Below, in pieces: positions 1 through 8,503 of a stretch of DNA of 64,000 nt. The DNA is from Arcanobacterium phocisimile (GTDB taxonomy: Bacteria; Actinomycetota; Actinomycetes; Actinomycetales; Actinomycetaceae). The stretch lies in assembly GCF_016904675.1 (NCBI RefSeq), contig NZ_CP070228.1:1860001-1924000 (forward strand), in the 5' to 3' direction. The notes beneath the pieces were generated by a model, which saw nothing but the letters and a program-made list of their open reading frames with translations, had not been told where the DNA came from and searched no databases. How positions within the stretch are numbered: position 1 is the stretch's first letter; every line of letters begins with the position of its first letter. Made by a program: the position numbers and the translations under genes.

Positions 1-652
1 TTGGGCATGTTCCACACGCTGGTTTACGCGAGTGACACACTTGCCGGCCATGGTCGATCACGCGGTGACAGATGATGGTCCATTGCGATTGTGGCAATAT
101 CTTTGCTAAATCAGCTTCTGCTTTTACTGGATCAGTTTCGCGTGTCCAAGCCCAGCGGCGCGATAATCTGCCGACGTGGGTATCGACGGTGATTCCGGGG
201 ATATCGAATGCGTTTCCTAGAACGACGTTAGCAGTTTTCCGCCCGACTCCGGGAAGTGTTACTAAATCATCGAGGTTGCCGGGCACCTCGCCGTCAAATC
301 TTTGGAGAAGGCCATTGGCTAAACCGTTGATCGAGCGCGCTTTGGAGCGATAAAAACCCAACGGGTGCAAGATATCTTCCAAGACTGGAAGTGGCGCTGT
401 GGCCATTGATTGCGGATCAGGGAAGTTTTCGAAAAGTGTTGGCGTCACTGAGTTTACGCGCGCATCAGTGGTTTGGGCAGAAAGCACAGTAGCTGTTAGT
501 AACTCAAATGCGTTGCTATGGTCCAGTGCGCAATGTGAGTCTGGGTAGAGTTCAGCCAATCGTTCCACGATTGTTTCAGCATGTTCGCGCCGGGCACGCA
601 GTGAGCGCGGACGGAATGGAAGACGACGTTGCACAGTTTTCTTTTCACTCAT
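1..652 (-). CDS. nth: Endonuclease III (partial, C-terminus off left edge)
   Basis: Base-excision repair DNA glycosylase/AP lyase acting on oxidised pyrimidines. Reading the minus strand from ATG at 652 gives an open frame to the window edge (217 codons). It shows the family helix-hairpin-helix LPGVGRKTANVV, followed by the conserved Asp in GITVDTHVGRLSRR. The start of the [4Fe-4S] cluster motif, Cys-X6-Cys-X2-Cys (CHSRKPACGTC), lies at the very edge, so only the last few dozen residues are missing. It is divergent from the Crp/GlxR gene, as in the mycobacterial nth-crp neighbourhood. The forward-strand ORFs in this stretch are shadows. Family assignment is secure. Confidence 0.95.
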   Translation of the reverse strand, partial: MSEKKTVQRRLPFRPRSLRARREHAETIVERLAELYPDSHCALDHSNAFELLTATVLSAQTTDARVNSVTPTLFENFPDPQSMATAPLPVLEDILHPLGFYRSKARSINGLANGLLQRFDGEVPGNLDDLVTLPGVGRKTANVVLGNAFDIPGITVDTHVGRLSRRWAWTRETDPVKAEADLAKILPQSQWTIICHRVIDHGRQVCHSRKPACGTCP

Positions 653-838
653 ACTTTCTCCTCGCTTACTTCAGCTTAACCTCACATGGGACCGCCCGCT
701 AAATAAAATAACTCTTTGAAAAGAAAATTGTGCTACCGCGTGCCTAAAGCTGTAAAACGTGGCACACTTAGTTATGTATGACCTCGCACACACGATTCGA
801 GGTTTTGTCCTAGTAGCTTTCTATTGAAAGGAATTCGG

Positions 839-1516
839 ATGGATTCCACCGTTTTGGCTCATGTAGAGCTGTTCCGAGAGTTAGATGAGTCCGATCGCGC
901 AGATCTGCTTGCTCTCATGTCCGAGACCACCTTAAAGCGTGGCGAATCGCTTTTCCACGAAGGTGATTCTGGCGACCGCCTCTACGTAGTCACCGACGGT
1001 AAGGTCAAGCTTTCCCACACTGCTGACGACGGCCGCGAGAACCTTATTGCTGTTCTCGGCCCCGGCGAGATTATTGGCGAACTTACCTTGTTCGATCTCG
1101 GTGCGCGTTCATCAACTGTGACAGCTATTGCTGCCACCAGCCTGCTGTCTCTTTCCCACAAGGATATGATGACCTACATCGACTCCCATCCTGCTATGGC
1201 GAAGTCGATGCTTCGCGAACTGGCTCGTCGCCTGCGCACCACAAATCAGCAGATGGCAGACCTCGTTTTCTCTGACGTTCCAGGCCGCGTTGCGAAGGCA
1301 CTTCTTGATCTTGCCGAGCGTTTCGGTGAGCGTACTCAAGAAGGAATCTATGTCGCACATGATCTCACCCAGGAAGAGCTTGCACACCTCGTTGGCGCTT
1401 CACGTGAGACCGTGAATAAATCCTTGGCTGATTTCACCTCGCGTGGTTGGATCCGCCTCGAAGGACGCGCAGTTCTCCTTATTCAGGTTCAGCGCTTGCA
1501 GCGTCGCGCACACTGA
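839..1516 (+). CDS. crp: Crp/FNR-family global regulator (GlxR/Crp type)
   Basis: A 225-aa cAMP-type transcription regulator. The N-terminal cyclic-nucleotide-binding fold includes the phosphate-binding cassette PGEIIGELTLFDLGARSSTV. The C-terminal winged helix contains the recognition segment LTQEELAHLVGASRETVNKS. Length and motifs match corynebacterial GlxR and mycobacterial Crp, which control carbon metabolism genes. A TTG at 824 could extend the frame by five codons, but GAAAGGA at 826-832 lies 6 nt before the ATG at 839 and fits as its ribosome site, so 839 is preferred. A strong terminator follows. Binding of cAMP is known for the family and not demonstrable here. Confidence 0.93.
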   Translation: MDSTVLAHVELFRELDESDRADLLALMSETTLKRGESLFHEGDSGDRLYVVTDGKVKLSHTADDGRENLIAVLGPGEIIGELTLFDLGARSSTVTAIAATSLLSLSHKDMMTYIDSHPAMAKSMLRELARRLRTTNQQMADLVFSDVPGRVAKALLDLAERFGERTQEGIYVAHDLTQEELAHLVGASRETVNKSLADFTSRGWIRLEGRAVLLIQVQRLQRRAH

Positions 1517-1546
1517 TTAGAGCCTCGCGCACACTAACTAGTTTTT

Positions 1547-1592
1547 ATGTCAGTGGTGGGTGGTACGAAAACGTACCACCCACCACTGACAT
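1547..1592 (+). terminator. Rho-independent terminator of crp/glxR
   Basis: Perfect 21-bp inverted repeat (1547-1567 and 1572-1592) with an AAAA loop, about 30 nt after the crp stop and followed by TCTTTT. The 3' end of the converging ridA-like gene is about 100 nt away, so it may act for both strands. Confidence 0.9.
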
Positions 1593-1688
1593 TCTTTTGC
1601 TTTCACGACAGCGAATATGATCAAACGTTTAGCCCACGGCGTCGAAGCCCGCGCGCTTCGTATTAACTTGGCGCATGACCAGCTCGTG

Positions 1689-2162
1689 CTACCCGGCGAT
1701 CGTGACGCTCAGTTCTATTTCGACTGGCGCATTTAACGGTAGCACTGCTACTCCAACAGCAGACCGAGTGTGTACTCCGTCGTCGCCAAAAATCTCTTTC
1801 ATTAAATCCGACGCACCATTAACAATGCCCGGTTGACCATAAAATTCTGGATCGGACGCTACAAAACCGGTTACGTGCGAAACTGAGACGATCCGATCGA
1901 CGTCGCCGTCGAGCACCCAAGCTATTGCCGCCAAGGCGTTCAGTGCGCAAATACGCGCCTGTTGGTAGGCTTCGTCGGCAGAAACATCCAAGCCCACTTT
2001 CCCGAGCACACGAAGTTCGCCGTCCACAAACGGCAACTGCCCAGAGGTACGAATAGTGTTCGCCGAACGTTTTGCTGGAATGTAGGCAGCAACCGGAGGA
2101 GCTAATTGTGGTAACTGAATACCAAGCTCAGCCAGCCGTTGACTAACTGAAATACGAGCCAT
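1689..2162 (-). CDS. RidA/YjgF-family protein
   Basis: 157-aa member of the RidA (YjgF/YER057c/UK114) family, whose best-known members hydrolyse reactive enamine/imine intermediates from amino-acid catabolism in the cytoplasm. The family core is visible as GQLPFVDGEL, the HTRSAVGVAVLPLNAPVEIE segment with the conserved Arg (R133) that binds the substrate carboxylate, and Glu150. The ATG (2160-2162) abuts the TAA of the upstream DUF4177 gene with no gap, so the two are one translational unit. The same pair sits near crp and whiB4 in mycobacteria. The exact substrate is unknown; this is the longer actinobacterial subtype. Confidence 0.88.
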   Translation of the reverse strand: MARISVSQRLAELGIQLPQLAPPVAAYIPAKRSANTIRTSGQLPFVDGELRVLGKVGLDVSADEAYQQARICALNALAAIAWVLDGDVDRIVSVSHVTGFVASDPEFYGQPGIVNGASDLMKEIFGDDGVHTRSAVGVAVLPLNAPVEIELSVTIAG

Positions 2163-2321
2163 TTAATGCTTCTCGCGTTTCATGTAAGCGACCGGATTCT
2201 GGCTACCGTTGGGACCTGGAACTACCGAAACTAGCTCCCAGCCATCTTCTCCCCATTGGTCTAGAATAGCTTTGGTGTTGTGCACTAGTAGCGGAAGCGT
2301 GACGTATTCAAATTTCTTCAT
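2163..2321 (-). CDS. DUF4177 small protein
   Basis: 52-aa protein starting MKKFEYVTLPLLVHNTK and ending in MKREKH. The segment LDQWGEDGWELVSVVPG is the hallmark of DUF4177, small proteins of unknown function. Its stop codon TAA directly touches the ATG of the RidA-like gene. A TAGTCT -10 element ends 6 nt before the ATG, so it is probably the leaderless first gene of a two-gene operon. In M. tuberculosis a comparable short gene (Rv3678A) sits beside the RidA homologue Rv3678c. Function is not known. Confidence 0.85.
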   Translation of the reverse strand: MKKFEYVTLPLLVHNTKAILDQWGEDGWELVSVVPGPNGSQNPVAYMKREKH

Positions 2322-2327
2322 ACCTCT

Positions 2328-2333
2328 AGACTA
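2328..2333 (-). promoter_or_regulatory. -10 element of leaderless DUF4177-ridA promoter
   Basis: TAGTCT on the minus strand, followed by 6 nt and then the ATG at 2321. There is no ribosome site, as expected for a leaderless actinobacterial transcript. Confidence 0.6.
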
Positions 2334-2377
2334 CTGGTAAGTATGGCGAAATCAAAGAACGAATTAACTGCCGAATC

Positions 2378-2698
2378 TTAGTTTAATCGCGGCACCCGTC
2401 CGGCGCGCAGTTCAGCAATCATCTGCTCTTCTGAGTTCGTTAGCCGGTCAAACCAATTTTCTTCATCAGGGAACATTCGGAGAATCGCACGGCGTTCGCG
2501 TTCAGTGAGTCCACCCCAAACACCAAATGACGCATTGGAATCCAATGCGTCAGCCAAGCATTCGAGCCGGACTTGACACGAAAAGCAGACGTTGCGTACT
2601 TGACGTTGAGCTGCGCCGCGAACAAAAAGCGAATCTGGATCAACATCTGCACATGCTGCATGGACGGCCCATGTCTGTTCTTGATATGCCAGGCTCAT
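2378..2698 (-). CDS. whiB4: WhiB-family iron-sulfur transcription factor (WhiB4-like)
   Basis: 106-aa WhiB protein. Four cysteines at positions 16, 38, 41 and 47 (C-X21-C-X2-C-X5-C) can ligate a [4Fe-4S] cluster, followed by the GVWGGLTERERR turn-plus-basic motif. The frame could extend 8 codons upstream, but AAGGGA sits 6 nt before the ATG at 2698, which is chosen. Divergent from a PASTA penicillin-binding protein and downstream metallophosphoesterase, it matches the mycobacterial whiB4-ponA2-Rv3683 order. WhiB4 is a redox sensor in mycobacteria; that role here is inferred from synteny. Confidence 0.9.
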   Translation of the reverse strand: MSLAYQEQTWAVHAACADVDPDSLFVRGAAQRQVRNVCFSCQVRLECLADALDSNASFGVWGGLTERERRAILRMFPDEENWFDRLTNSEEQMIAELRAGRVPRLN

Positions 2699-2841
2699 AA
2701 CGTATCCCTTCGGATGAAGCACCTTCGCTTCACCATACCGTGACTTCTATCACTAACATGGTACCTATTCTCCAGCTAAACGTCACATCGAGAAATTTCC
2801 AGACTTCACCACCGTCGCGAGCGCTAAGAAGAAATAGGAAG

Positions 2842-2847
2842 TATTCT
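2842..2847 (+). promoter_or_regulatory. -10 element of leaderless PBP promoter
   Basis: TATTCT followed by 6 nt and then the ATG at 2854. This supports the 2854 start over the longer frame from 2740. Confidence 0.55.
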
Positions 2848-2853
2848 TTAGGT

Positions 2854-5277
2854 ATGTCAACACACAATCGGAACTTGACCATGAAGCAAGCACTTGCTGC
2901 TCTGCTGTCATTCTTTTTACTATGTGGACTCGGTGGTAGCCTGCTTGCAGCAATGGCAATCCCCGTCGTAGCTACATCCGGGACAGCTACCAATGCTGTC
3001 ACGAAAATCTTCGACGATCTGCCAACGAAAATCGACTTCACGCTTCCATCAGAAGTATCCACAATCGTTGCAGCAGACGGCACTAAATTAGCGAGCTTCT
3101 ACTCAGAAAACCGTATTGTTGTTGCGTCACAAGACATCTCCCAATTCATCAAAGATGCTGCCGTAGCTATTGAAGATCAGCGCTTCTACCAGCATAACGG
3201 CATCGATGCCCAAGGCATTCTTGGCGCAGCGTTCTCAAATCTCACCGGCTCTTCGCTCGCCGGTGGATCGACAATCACCCAACAGTATGTGAAGAACGCA
3301 CTTCTCGAAAAAGGTCGAATTGAAGAAGATGACGAACAAATTGCAGCTGCCACCGAGCAAACAATCGCTCGTAAGCTCAACGAAGCACGCTTTGCGATCG
3401 CCGTCGAAAACCAAATGACAAAGGATGAAATCCTTACCGCATACCTCAATATTGCTCAATTTGGCCCATCCCAATACGGTGTTGAAGCAGCTTCGCGTTA
3501 CTTCTTCTCCACAGCTGCAAAAGATGTCACCCTAGAACAAGCCGCCATGCTTGCCGGCATCACCCAGGCACCTGGACGGTGGGACCCAGTGTCGAATCCG
3601 GAAGGCGCCCTCAAACGCCGCAACACTGTGTTGGGCACGATGCTCGAACAAGGTTATATCACACAAGAACAATATGATGTGGCGATAGCTGTGCCTATCG
3701 AGGATATGCTCAAAGTATCACCGGCATATAACGGCTGTGAAGAAGCTGGGATCTCCGCAAACTTCTGTGAATATGTTGTACGGGACGTACTGAACTCTGA
3801 TGCCTTAGGTGAGACTCGAGACGAGCGTATCAGTAAGCTCTACCGTGGCGGTCTCGTCATCCAGACCACTATCAATCCGGCCGAACAACAACAGGCATAC
3901 GACGCGATTATTAAGCGCGTTCCAATCGGCGATCCTTCTGGTATTGACATCGCATTATCCTCGATTGAGCCCGGTACCGGAAACATTCGGGCGATGGTAC
4001 AAAATCGCCCCTTCGGTAACCCGTCTGACGCTGAACCTACAGCCACTAAAGTCAATAACAATGTCGGAGAAGACATGGGCGGCGGATCTGGCTTCCAGCC
4101 CGGATCTACCTTCAAGATCTTTACACTTGTGGACTGGATCGCGAAGGGCCATAGCCCCTACGAAAAGCTCAACGGATCACGAAAGATCACTATTCCAGCT
4201 CGGGATTGGAAAATCTCTTGCGCCCCCGGATTGGCCGACACGTTCAGTCCGTCTAATAACGACGGCGAAAACTTCGGCCTCATTCCGGCAACAACCGCAG
4301 CTAAGTACTCGGTCAATACTGCATTCACCCAGATGTCTTCCAAGCTTGATCTTTGCGATATCACCCGAACTGCTGAAGCGATGGGCGCCCGTCAAGGCGG
4401 ATATGTTACTGCCGATCTCGTTAAAGAATTGACGAATGCTGGAATGACAGGTGTCAAAGAAGGTGACATCGCACCGATTATTCCGCGCCCTTCCCAAGTG
4501 CTCGGCGTCAATCCAACTACTCCATTGTCGATGGCTTCCGCGGTCTCAACCTTGGCTGCAGACGGGCTTGCTTGCCAACCTCATTCGTTTACCAAGATCA
4601 CCGACCGTGCCGGCAACATTCTCATCGAGCGTCAACCAGAATGCCGTCAAGTTATTGATAAAAATGTTGCTCGTGCAGTCAATGGCGTATTGCAACAAGT
4701 TCCGCAGCCGGGCGCGACAGGTTCAGCTGCACAGCTAGCTGGTGGACGTCCATCTGGCGGCAAGACCGGTACTACCGACTCTTCGTACCACATGTGGTAC
4801 GTCGGCTATACTCCGCAGTTAGCAACTTCTGTGTGGACCGGTCACATGAATGGCAATATCCCAATGTTGAACGTTACCGTGAACGGCGTTTACTACAGCA
4901 CAGTCTATGGTGGCACTCTGGCCGCTCCAGCGTTCCGCGATTTCATGAACTCTGCCTTAGCAGATCAGCCGATTGTCCCGTTCGCAAAACCTACCGGCGC
5001 AATTTCTGTCAACAAGGAAGAAGAAGAACGAAAGGAACAAGAGCGCAAAGCCGAAGAACAACGCCAGCAAGAAGAACAGCAAGCAGCCGTCCCTTCGGTT
5101 ATTGGAATGTCTGAGGATAATGCTGTTTCTACCTTGCAACAAGCAGGCTACGTGGTTGCGGTTGGCACCGATTATTCGGATCTTCCGACAGGACAAGTAG
5201 CCCGCCAAGAAAATACTGGCGATGGCGGCCCTGGCAGTCGTATCAATCTGTGGATTTCGATCGGCCCTCGTCCATAA
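2854..5277 (+). CDS. ponA: Bifunctional class A penicillin-binding protein with PASTA domain
   Basis: 807-aa membrane-anchored enzyme that polymerises and cross-links peptidoglycan. An N-terminal TM anchor (about residues 10-40) is followed by the GT51 glycosyltransferase domain with catalytic EDQRFYQHNG (E107) and GGSTITQQ. The transpeptidase domain has STFK (S418), SVN (486-488) and KTGT (637-640). After an E/Q/K-rich linker comes one PASTA domain (about 745-807), which binds muropeptide or beta-lactam-like ligands. The open frame extends to 2740, but the -10 element and the TM position favour 2854. It is PonA2-like by synteny with whiB4, and the metallophosphoesterase follows by 15 nt. Confidence 0.95.
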   Translation: MSTHNRNLTMKQALAALLSFFLLCGLGGSLLAAMAIPVVATSGTATNAVTKIFDDLPTKIDFTLPSEVSTIVAADGTKLASFYSENRIVVASQDISQFIKDAAVAIEDQRFYQHNGIDAQGILGAAFSNLTGSSLAGGSTITQQYVKNALLEKGRIEEDDEQIAAATEQTIARKLNEARFAIAVENQMTKDEILTAYLNIAQFGPSQYGVEAASRYFFSTAAKDVTLEQAAMLAGITQAPGRWDPVSNPEGALKRRNTVLGTMLEQGYITQEQYDVAIAVPIEDMLKVSPAYNGCEEAGISANFCEYVVRDVLNSDALGETRDERISKLYRGGLVIQTTINPAEQQQAYDAIIKRVPIGDPSGIDIALSSIEPGTGNIRAMVQNRPFGNPSDAEPTATKVNNNVGEDMGGGSGFQPGSTFKIFTLVDWIAKGHSPYEKLNGSRKITIPARDWKISCAPGLADTFSPSNNDGENFGLIPATTAAKYSVNTAFTQMSSKLDLCDITRTAEAMGARQGGYVTADLVKELTNAGMTGVKEGDIAPIIPRPSQVLGVNPTTPLSMASAVSTLAADGLACQPHSFTKITDRAGNILIERQPECRQVIDKNVARAVNGVLQQVPQPGATGSAAQLAGGRPSGGKTGTTDSSYHMWYVGYTPQLATSVWTGHMNGNIPMLNVTVNGVYYSTVYGGTLAAPAFRDFMNSALADQPIVPFAKPTGAISVNKEEEERKEQERKAEEQRQQEEQQAAVPSVIGMSEDNAVSTLQQAGYVVAVGTDYSDLPTGQVARQENTGDGGPGSRINLWISIGPRP

Positions 5278-5292
5278 CCCTTTGCATTCACT

Positions 5293-6270
5293 ATGACTAT
5301 ATATAAACTCATTGGCAGTGTTATCGGAACCGGGATACTGTCAACTGCTGGTGCTTTAGCACATGCCCATGCATATAAGATTCGCCGGCGTACCGCGATT
5401 ATTTCCGCCAACTATAAAAAGCTGGCCGAACCCGCACAACTACGGATCGTGCACATCTCGGACACCCATCTTTTGGCGCGTCAAAACAAACGTCGGGCAT
5501 TTATTCGTTCGCTAGTTCAGTTACACCCAGATTTCGTTGTACTCACAGGTGACCTCATTGCCGAAGATCGCGCAATCCCAGCATTGCTTGCGGACCTCGG
5601 ACCACTGCTGACCGTGCCTGGCGCCTTCGTTTTTGGTTCAAATGACTACTCAGGCCCAGAGTTGAAAAATCCGTTGCGCTATCTCGCTGGACATACCGGA
5701 AAGAGCGCGACAGAATCAAAAGATGTAGTTGGACAGCCGCTAGCCACTGATAAGTTACGTAGTGGGCTTACCAGCGGCGGATGGATAGACCTCAACAATG
5801 CCCGGCAGCGCGTTGTTGTTGGAGACTGGACACTGGATTTAGTTGGTATTGACGACCCACATATTGACCGTCATGCTATGCCAGCAGCTTCACACAACGA
5901 CGACGTCACCGGACCGCACATGCGTATCGCCTTAGCTCACGCACCCTACACATGGGTTTTAGATATGATGCACGACGACGGTGCAGATATCACGTTTGCT
6001 GGGCACACACATGGCGGTCAGGTTAATCTGCCCGGCTCACGCGCGTTAGTGACCAACTGTGACTTGCCCACAAGTTACTCCAACGGATTGTTCCGATGGC
6101 CAGCGCACCCGCAAGACGGCAACCCTACGGTTATTAAACGTGATGGCTCTGTGGATTCACGTGGCACCATGCTTGTGAACATCTCGGCTGGGATTGGTAC
6201 GTCGCCATATACGCCGATCAGAACTTTTTGTGCTCCGGAAGCAATCATGATCGACGTCGTTCAAGTGTGA
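5293..6270 (+). CDS. Calcineurin-like metallophosphoesterase, membrane-associated
   Basis: 325-aa YkuE/Rv3683-type phosphoesterase. An N-terminal hydrophobic segment (about residues 5-25) precedes the metal-binding motifs: D57-X-H59 (HISDTH), GD87 (LTGDLI), GSND (117-118, variant of GNHD), the later LAHAPY, and GHTHGG. It starts 15 nt after the PBP stop and is probably co-transcribed with it. Homologues act on lipid or nucleotide phosphoesters at the membrane; the substrate here is unknown. The PBP-phosphoesterase pair is conserved in actinobacteria and hints at an envelope role (inference). Confidence 0.9.
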   Translation: MTIYKLIGSVIGTGILSTAGALAHAHAYKIRRRTAIISANYKKLAEPAQLRIVHISDTHLLARQNKRRAFIRSLVQLHPDFVVLTGDLIAEDRAIPALLADLGPLLTVPGAFVFGSNDYSGPELKNPLRYLAGHTGKSATESKDVVGQPLATDKLRSGLTSGGWIDLNNARQRVVVGDWTLDLVGIDDPHIDRHAMPAASHNDDVTGPHMRIALAHAPYTWVLDMMHDDGADITFAGHTHGGQVNLPGSRALVTNCDLPTSYSNGLFRWPAHPQDGNPTVIKRDGSVDSRGTMLVNISAGIGTSPYTPIRTFCAPEAIMIDVVQV

Positions 6271-6323
6271 TTCCTTCGAGCGGCACATTGATGTGATGTC
6301 TTGCGCAGGCACCGCCCATGAAT

Positions 6324-6352
6324 TTCACAAAATGCTTGCGCGGGGTTATGAT
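6324..6352 (+). promoter_or_regulatory. Sigma-70-type promoter of tRNA-Pro
   Basis: TTCACA (6324-6329), 17-nt spacer, TATGAT (6347-6352). The mature tRNA begins 23 nt later. Confidence 0.65.
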
Positions 6353-6375
6353 TATTTGGTTGGTTATCAACCTTT

Positions 6376-6449
<74 letters not shown>

Positions 6450-6455
6450 CTCGTC

Positions 6456-6493
6456 ATTGAGGGCCTGAGACAGATCTGTCTCAGGCCCTCAAT
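6456..6493. terminator. Palindromic terminator between tRNA-Pro and ribokinase gene
   Basis: Perfect 38-nt palindrome (19-bp arms, centre AGATCT). ATTTTCAT follows on the plus strand. It lies between convergent units and can serve both tRNA-Pro and the sugar operon. Confidence 0.85.
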
Positions 6494-6568
6494 ATTTTCA
6501 TCAGAAAAATGGTGCGGTAACGATAGCAGGCAAAACAACACTGCTACCGTTACCGCATCACATATCTG

Positions 6569-7471
6569 TTACAACTGTGCAAATTCTGTTGCCGTTGCGT
6601 ACGACGTTTGCGTTCCGAGCTTTGTTATTGAATCAGCAGCATATCGGTTCGCTTTCGCAATTGATTCTCGGATATCTCCAGTCTTGACCAGATAATGACT
6701 AAAGCACCCGATAAATGCGTCACCAGCACCAGTAGTATCGCGAGCTTTAACAGTGTGAGCAGGAAGAAGTTCGTCAATACCGTCAGCCATCCACAAAACT
6801 CCACGGGAGCCAAGAGTGACGATAACGTTCTTCATCCCGGCATTCAAGAGCGTCGTGGCAGCATTGCGAACGTCGTCGATAGTATCAACAGGCATACCCG
6901 TGAGCAGTGAGAGTTCAGATTCATTCGGCATGAAGTATTCACAGTCTTTTACTTCAGAGAGCACCAAATCTGGCTGCGCTGGTGCCGGGTTGAGCAAAAC
7001 TGGAATATTGTGTTCTTTACCAAAACGAATAGCGGCATAAACCGTTTCTAGCGGTACTTCAAGCTGTAGCACGATAAGTTTGCACTGGATAATATCACCT
7101 GCTGCATTATCAACATCGGCAGGCGATAATTGCGCGTTCGCACCTTTGATAATCAAAATCGAATTATGCGATTCTGCATCAACAAAAATCGGTGCTACTC
7201 CAGATCTTCCCTCAGTACGCATCACATACCGGGTATCGATACCGTTCTTTTCGAAATTGGCTACGGTGTTGTCCGCAAAAATATCTGTCCCAACCCGAGT
7301 GACCATCAAAACGTCAGAACCAAGCCGAGCCGCAGCCACCGCCTGGTTTGCTCCTTTTCCACCACACCCCATGTGGAAATCTGGAGCTTCTAGGGTTTCG
7401 CCTTCAGCTGGCATACGATCAATGTACGCAATAAGATCCACCATATTTGATCCAATTACTGCAATATCCAT
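6569..7471 (-). CDS. rbsK: Ribokinase-like PfkB-family sugar kinase
   Basis: 300-aa PfkB/ribokinase-family enzyme, phosphorylating a sugar (typically D-ribose to ribose 5-phosphate) with ATP. The first signature is GCGGKGANQAVAAARLG (about residues 35-51). The second signature is DTTGAGDAFIG, with the catalytic-base Asp and the oxyanion hole GAGD. NPAPA and the preserved order fit ribokinase better than fructokinase. It starts 3 nt after the DUF4432 gene and is the last gene of a permease-epimerase-kinase operon. The true sugar is uncertain because its two partners are fucose/mutarotase-like. Confidence 0.9.
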   Translation of the reverse strand: MDIAVIGSNMVDLIAYIDRMPAEGETLEAPDFHMGCGGKGANQAVAAARLGSDVLMVTRVGTDIFADNTVANFEKNGIDTRYVMRTEGRSGVAPIFVDAESHNSILIIKGANAQLSPADVDNAAGDIIQCKLIVLQLEVPLETVYAAIRFGKEHNIPVLLNPAPAQPDLVLSEVKDCEYFMPNESELSLLTGMPVDTIDDVRNAATTLLNAGMKNVIVTLGSRGVLWMADGIDELLPAHTVKARDTTGAGDAFIGCFSHYLVKTGDIRESIAKANRYAADSITKLGTQTSYATATEFAQL

Positions 7472-7474
7472 GGG

Positions 7475-8494
7475 TTACTCCTTGATTCCAGTGGTGACGG
7501 TAAATGTCCGGGTCTGCCCTGCACCTAGTTCAATCAGCGTACCTGCTTCACACGCTGCAAGGAAACCTTCGGGGCGCGATGTTCCTGGTATAACGAAGGC
7601 AGCTACTTGCTGATCGGCATTGTAGAGAATCCAGCGAGTAGCCACCGGTAATTCTTCTGAACTAAATTCCGTACGGAAAACTACACCATTTTCACCCGCT
7701 AATTCACATTCGACACGTTCGCCATATTGTGGCAGATCGTCAGCGAAGAAGACGATTTCTGGATCGAATTCCTTTGCCTGAGCCAATGAGGATGCGTCAA
7801 TATCGCCAGCTAAAATCTGTTCGTTGATTTCGCTCCAGCGCGGAGTTGGCGTAACGTGCGCCGGAACACTTCGGCGGAGCTGGAATGCGCCAGCAGGCAA
7901 GTTTTCACTCATCACACCGTTTTCCACAAAGGCATAGTTCATGTGGCACATGTACTGCAACGGCATCGGCGCATACTTCGACAGGTTAGTAACCTTCATG
8001 CCAATATCGAACATGGCGGAGTCGGGACGCATTTCGACATGTGGCACCGCCCAATAGTGGTGTCCGAAACCTTGGACGTATTCGTAGGAAGATACGACAC
8101 GTACTGTGCCGTCGTCGTCGATTTCTAACCAAGCCTCATCCATGGTTGCACACGGGAATTCACCGTGAAGGGGATGATCGTCAGCAGGTGAGGGGCATCC
8201 AGCAGACAACAGTCCCGAATGGAACGCAAAACACCCGTATGTGTCAACGATTTCTTGGCACGGCTGCGGACAGCTAAACATATTCGTCATCCGTAGCGAG
8301 GTATGGTCAAATTCTGCGTCCCAAATGATTTGCCCCATAAATGGCAGAATCTCAATATATCCGCGACTGTTGTCTAACCGTAGCGTTTCGATGCCGGTTG
8401 CATACCGAAAAGATTGAACTTTGATATGTTCGCTGGCCACGATTAGTTGCCACACGTCAGTAAATTGATTGCGATGGAGCGGAATTGTTAGCAT
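7475..8494 (-). CDS. DUF4432 aldose 1-epimerase-like protein
   Basis: 339-aa protein resembling the DUF4432 branch of the galactose-mutarotase-like superfamily, whose members are predicted to interconvert sugar anomers or epimers. The beta-rich sequence carries the family elements GYIEILPFMGQIIWDAEF, LHGEFPCATMDEAWLE and MPLQYMCHMNYAFVENG, and His residues that may be catalytic (HGE, CHMNYAF). It lies between the MFS permease (9-nt gap) and the kinase (3-nt gap), so it probably prepares the imported sugar for phosphorylation. No specific substrate can be read from sequence. Confidence 0.78.
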   Translation of the reverse strand: MLTIPLHRNQFTDVWQLIVASEHIKVQSFRYATGIETLRLDNSRGYIEILPFMGQIIWDAEFDHTSLRMTNMFSCPQPCQEIVDTYGCFAFHSGLLSAGCPSPADDHPLHGEFPCATMDEAWLEIDDDGTVRVVSSYEYVQGFGHHYWAVPHVEMRPDSAMFDIGMKVTNLSKYAPMPLQYMCHMNYAFVENGVMSENLPAGAFQLRRSVPAHVTPTPRWSEINEQILAGDIDASSLAQAKEFDPEIVFFADDLPQYGERVECELAGENGVVFRTEFSSEELPVATRWILYNADQQVAAFVIPGTSRPEGFLAACEAGTLIELGAGQTRTFTVTTGIKE

Positions 8495-8503
8495 GATGAG
8501 TTC

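Noticed and set aside
3809-4432. 207-aa forward ORF inside the PBP gene
   Set aside because: Out-of-frame shadow of the transpeptidase domain coding region.
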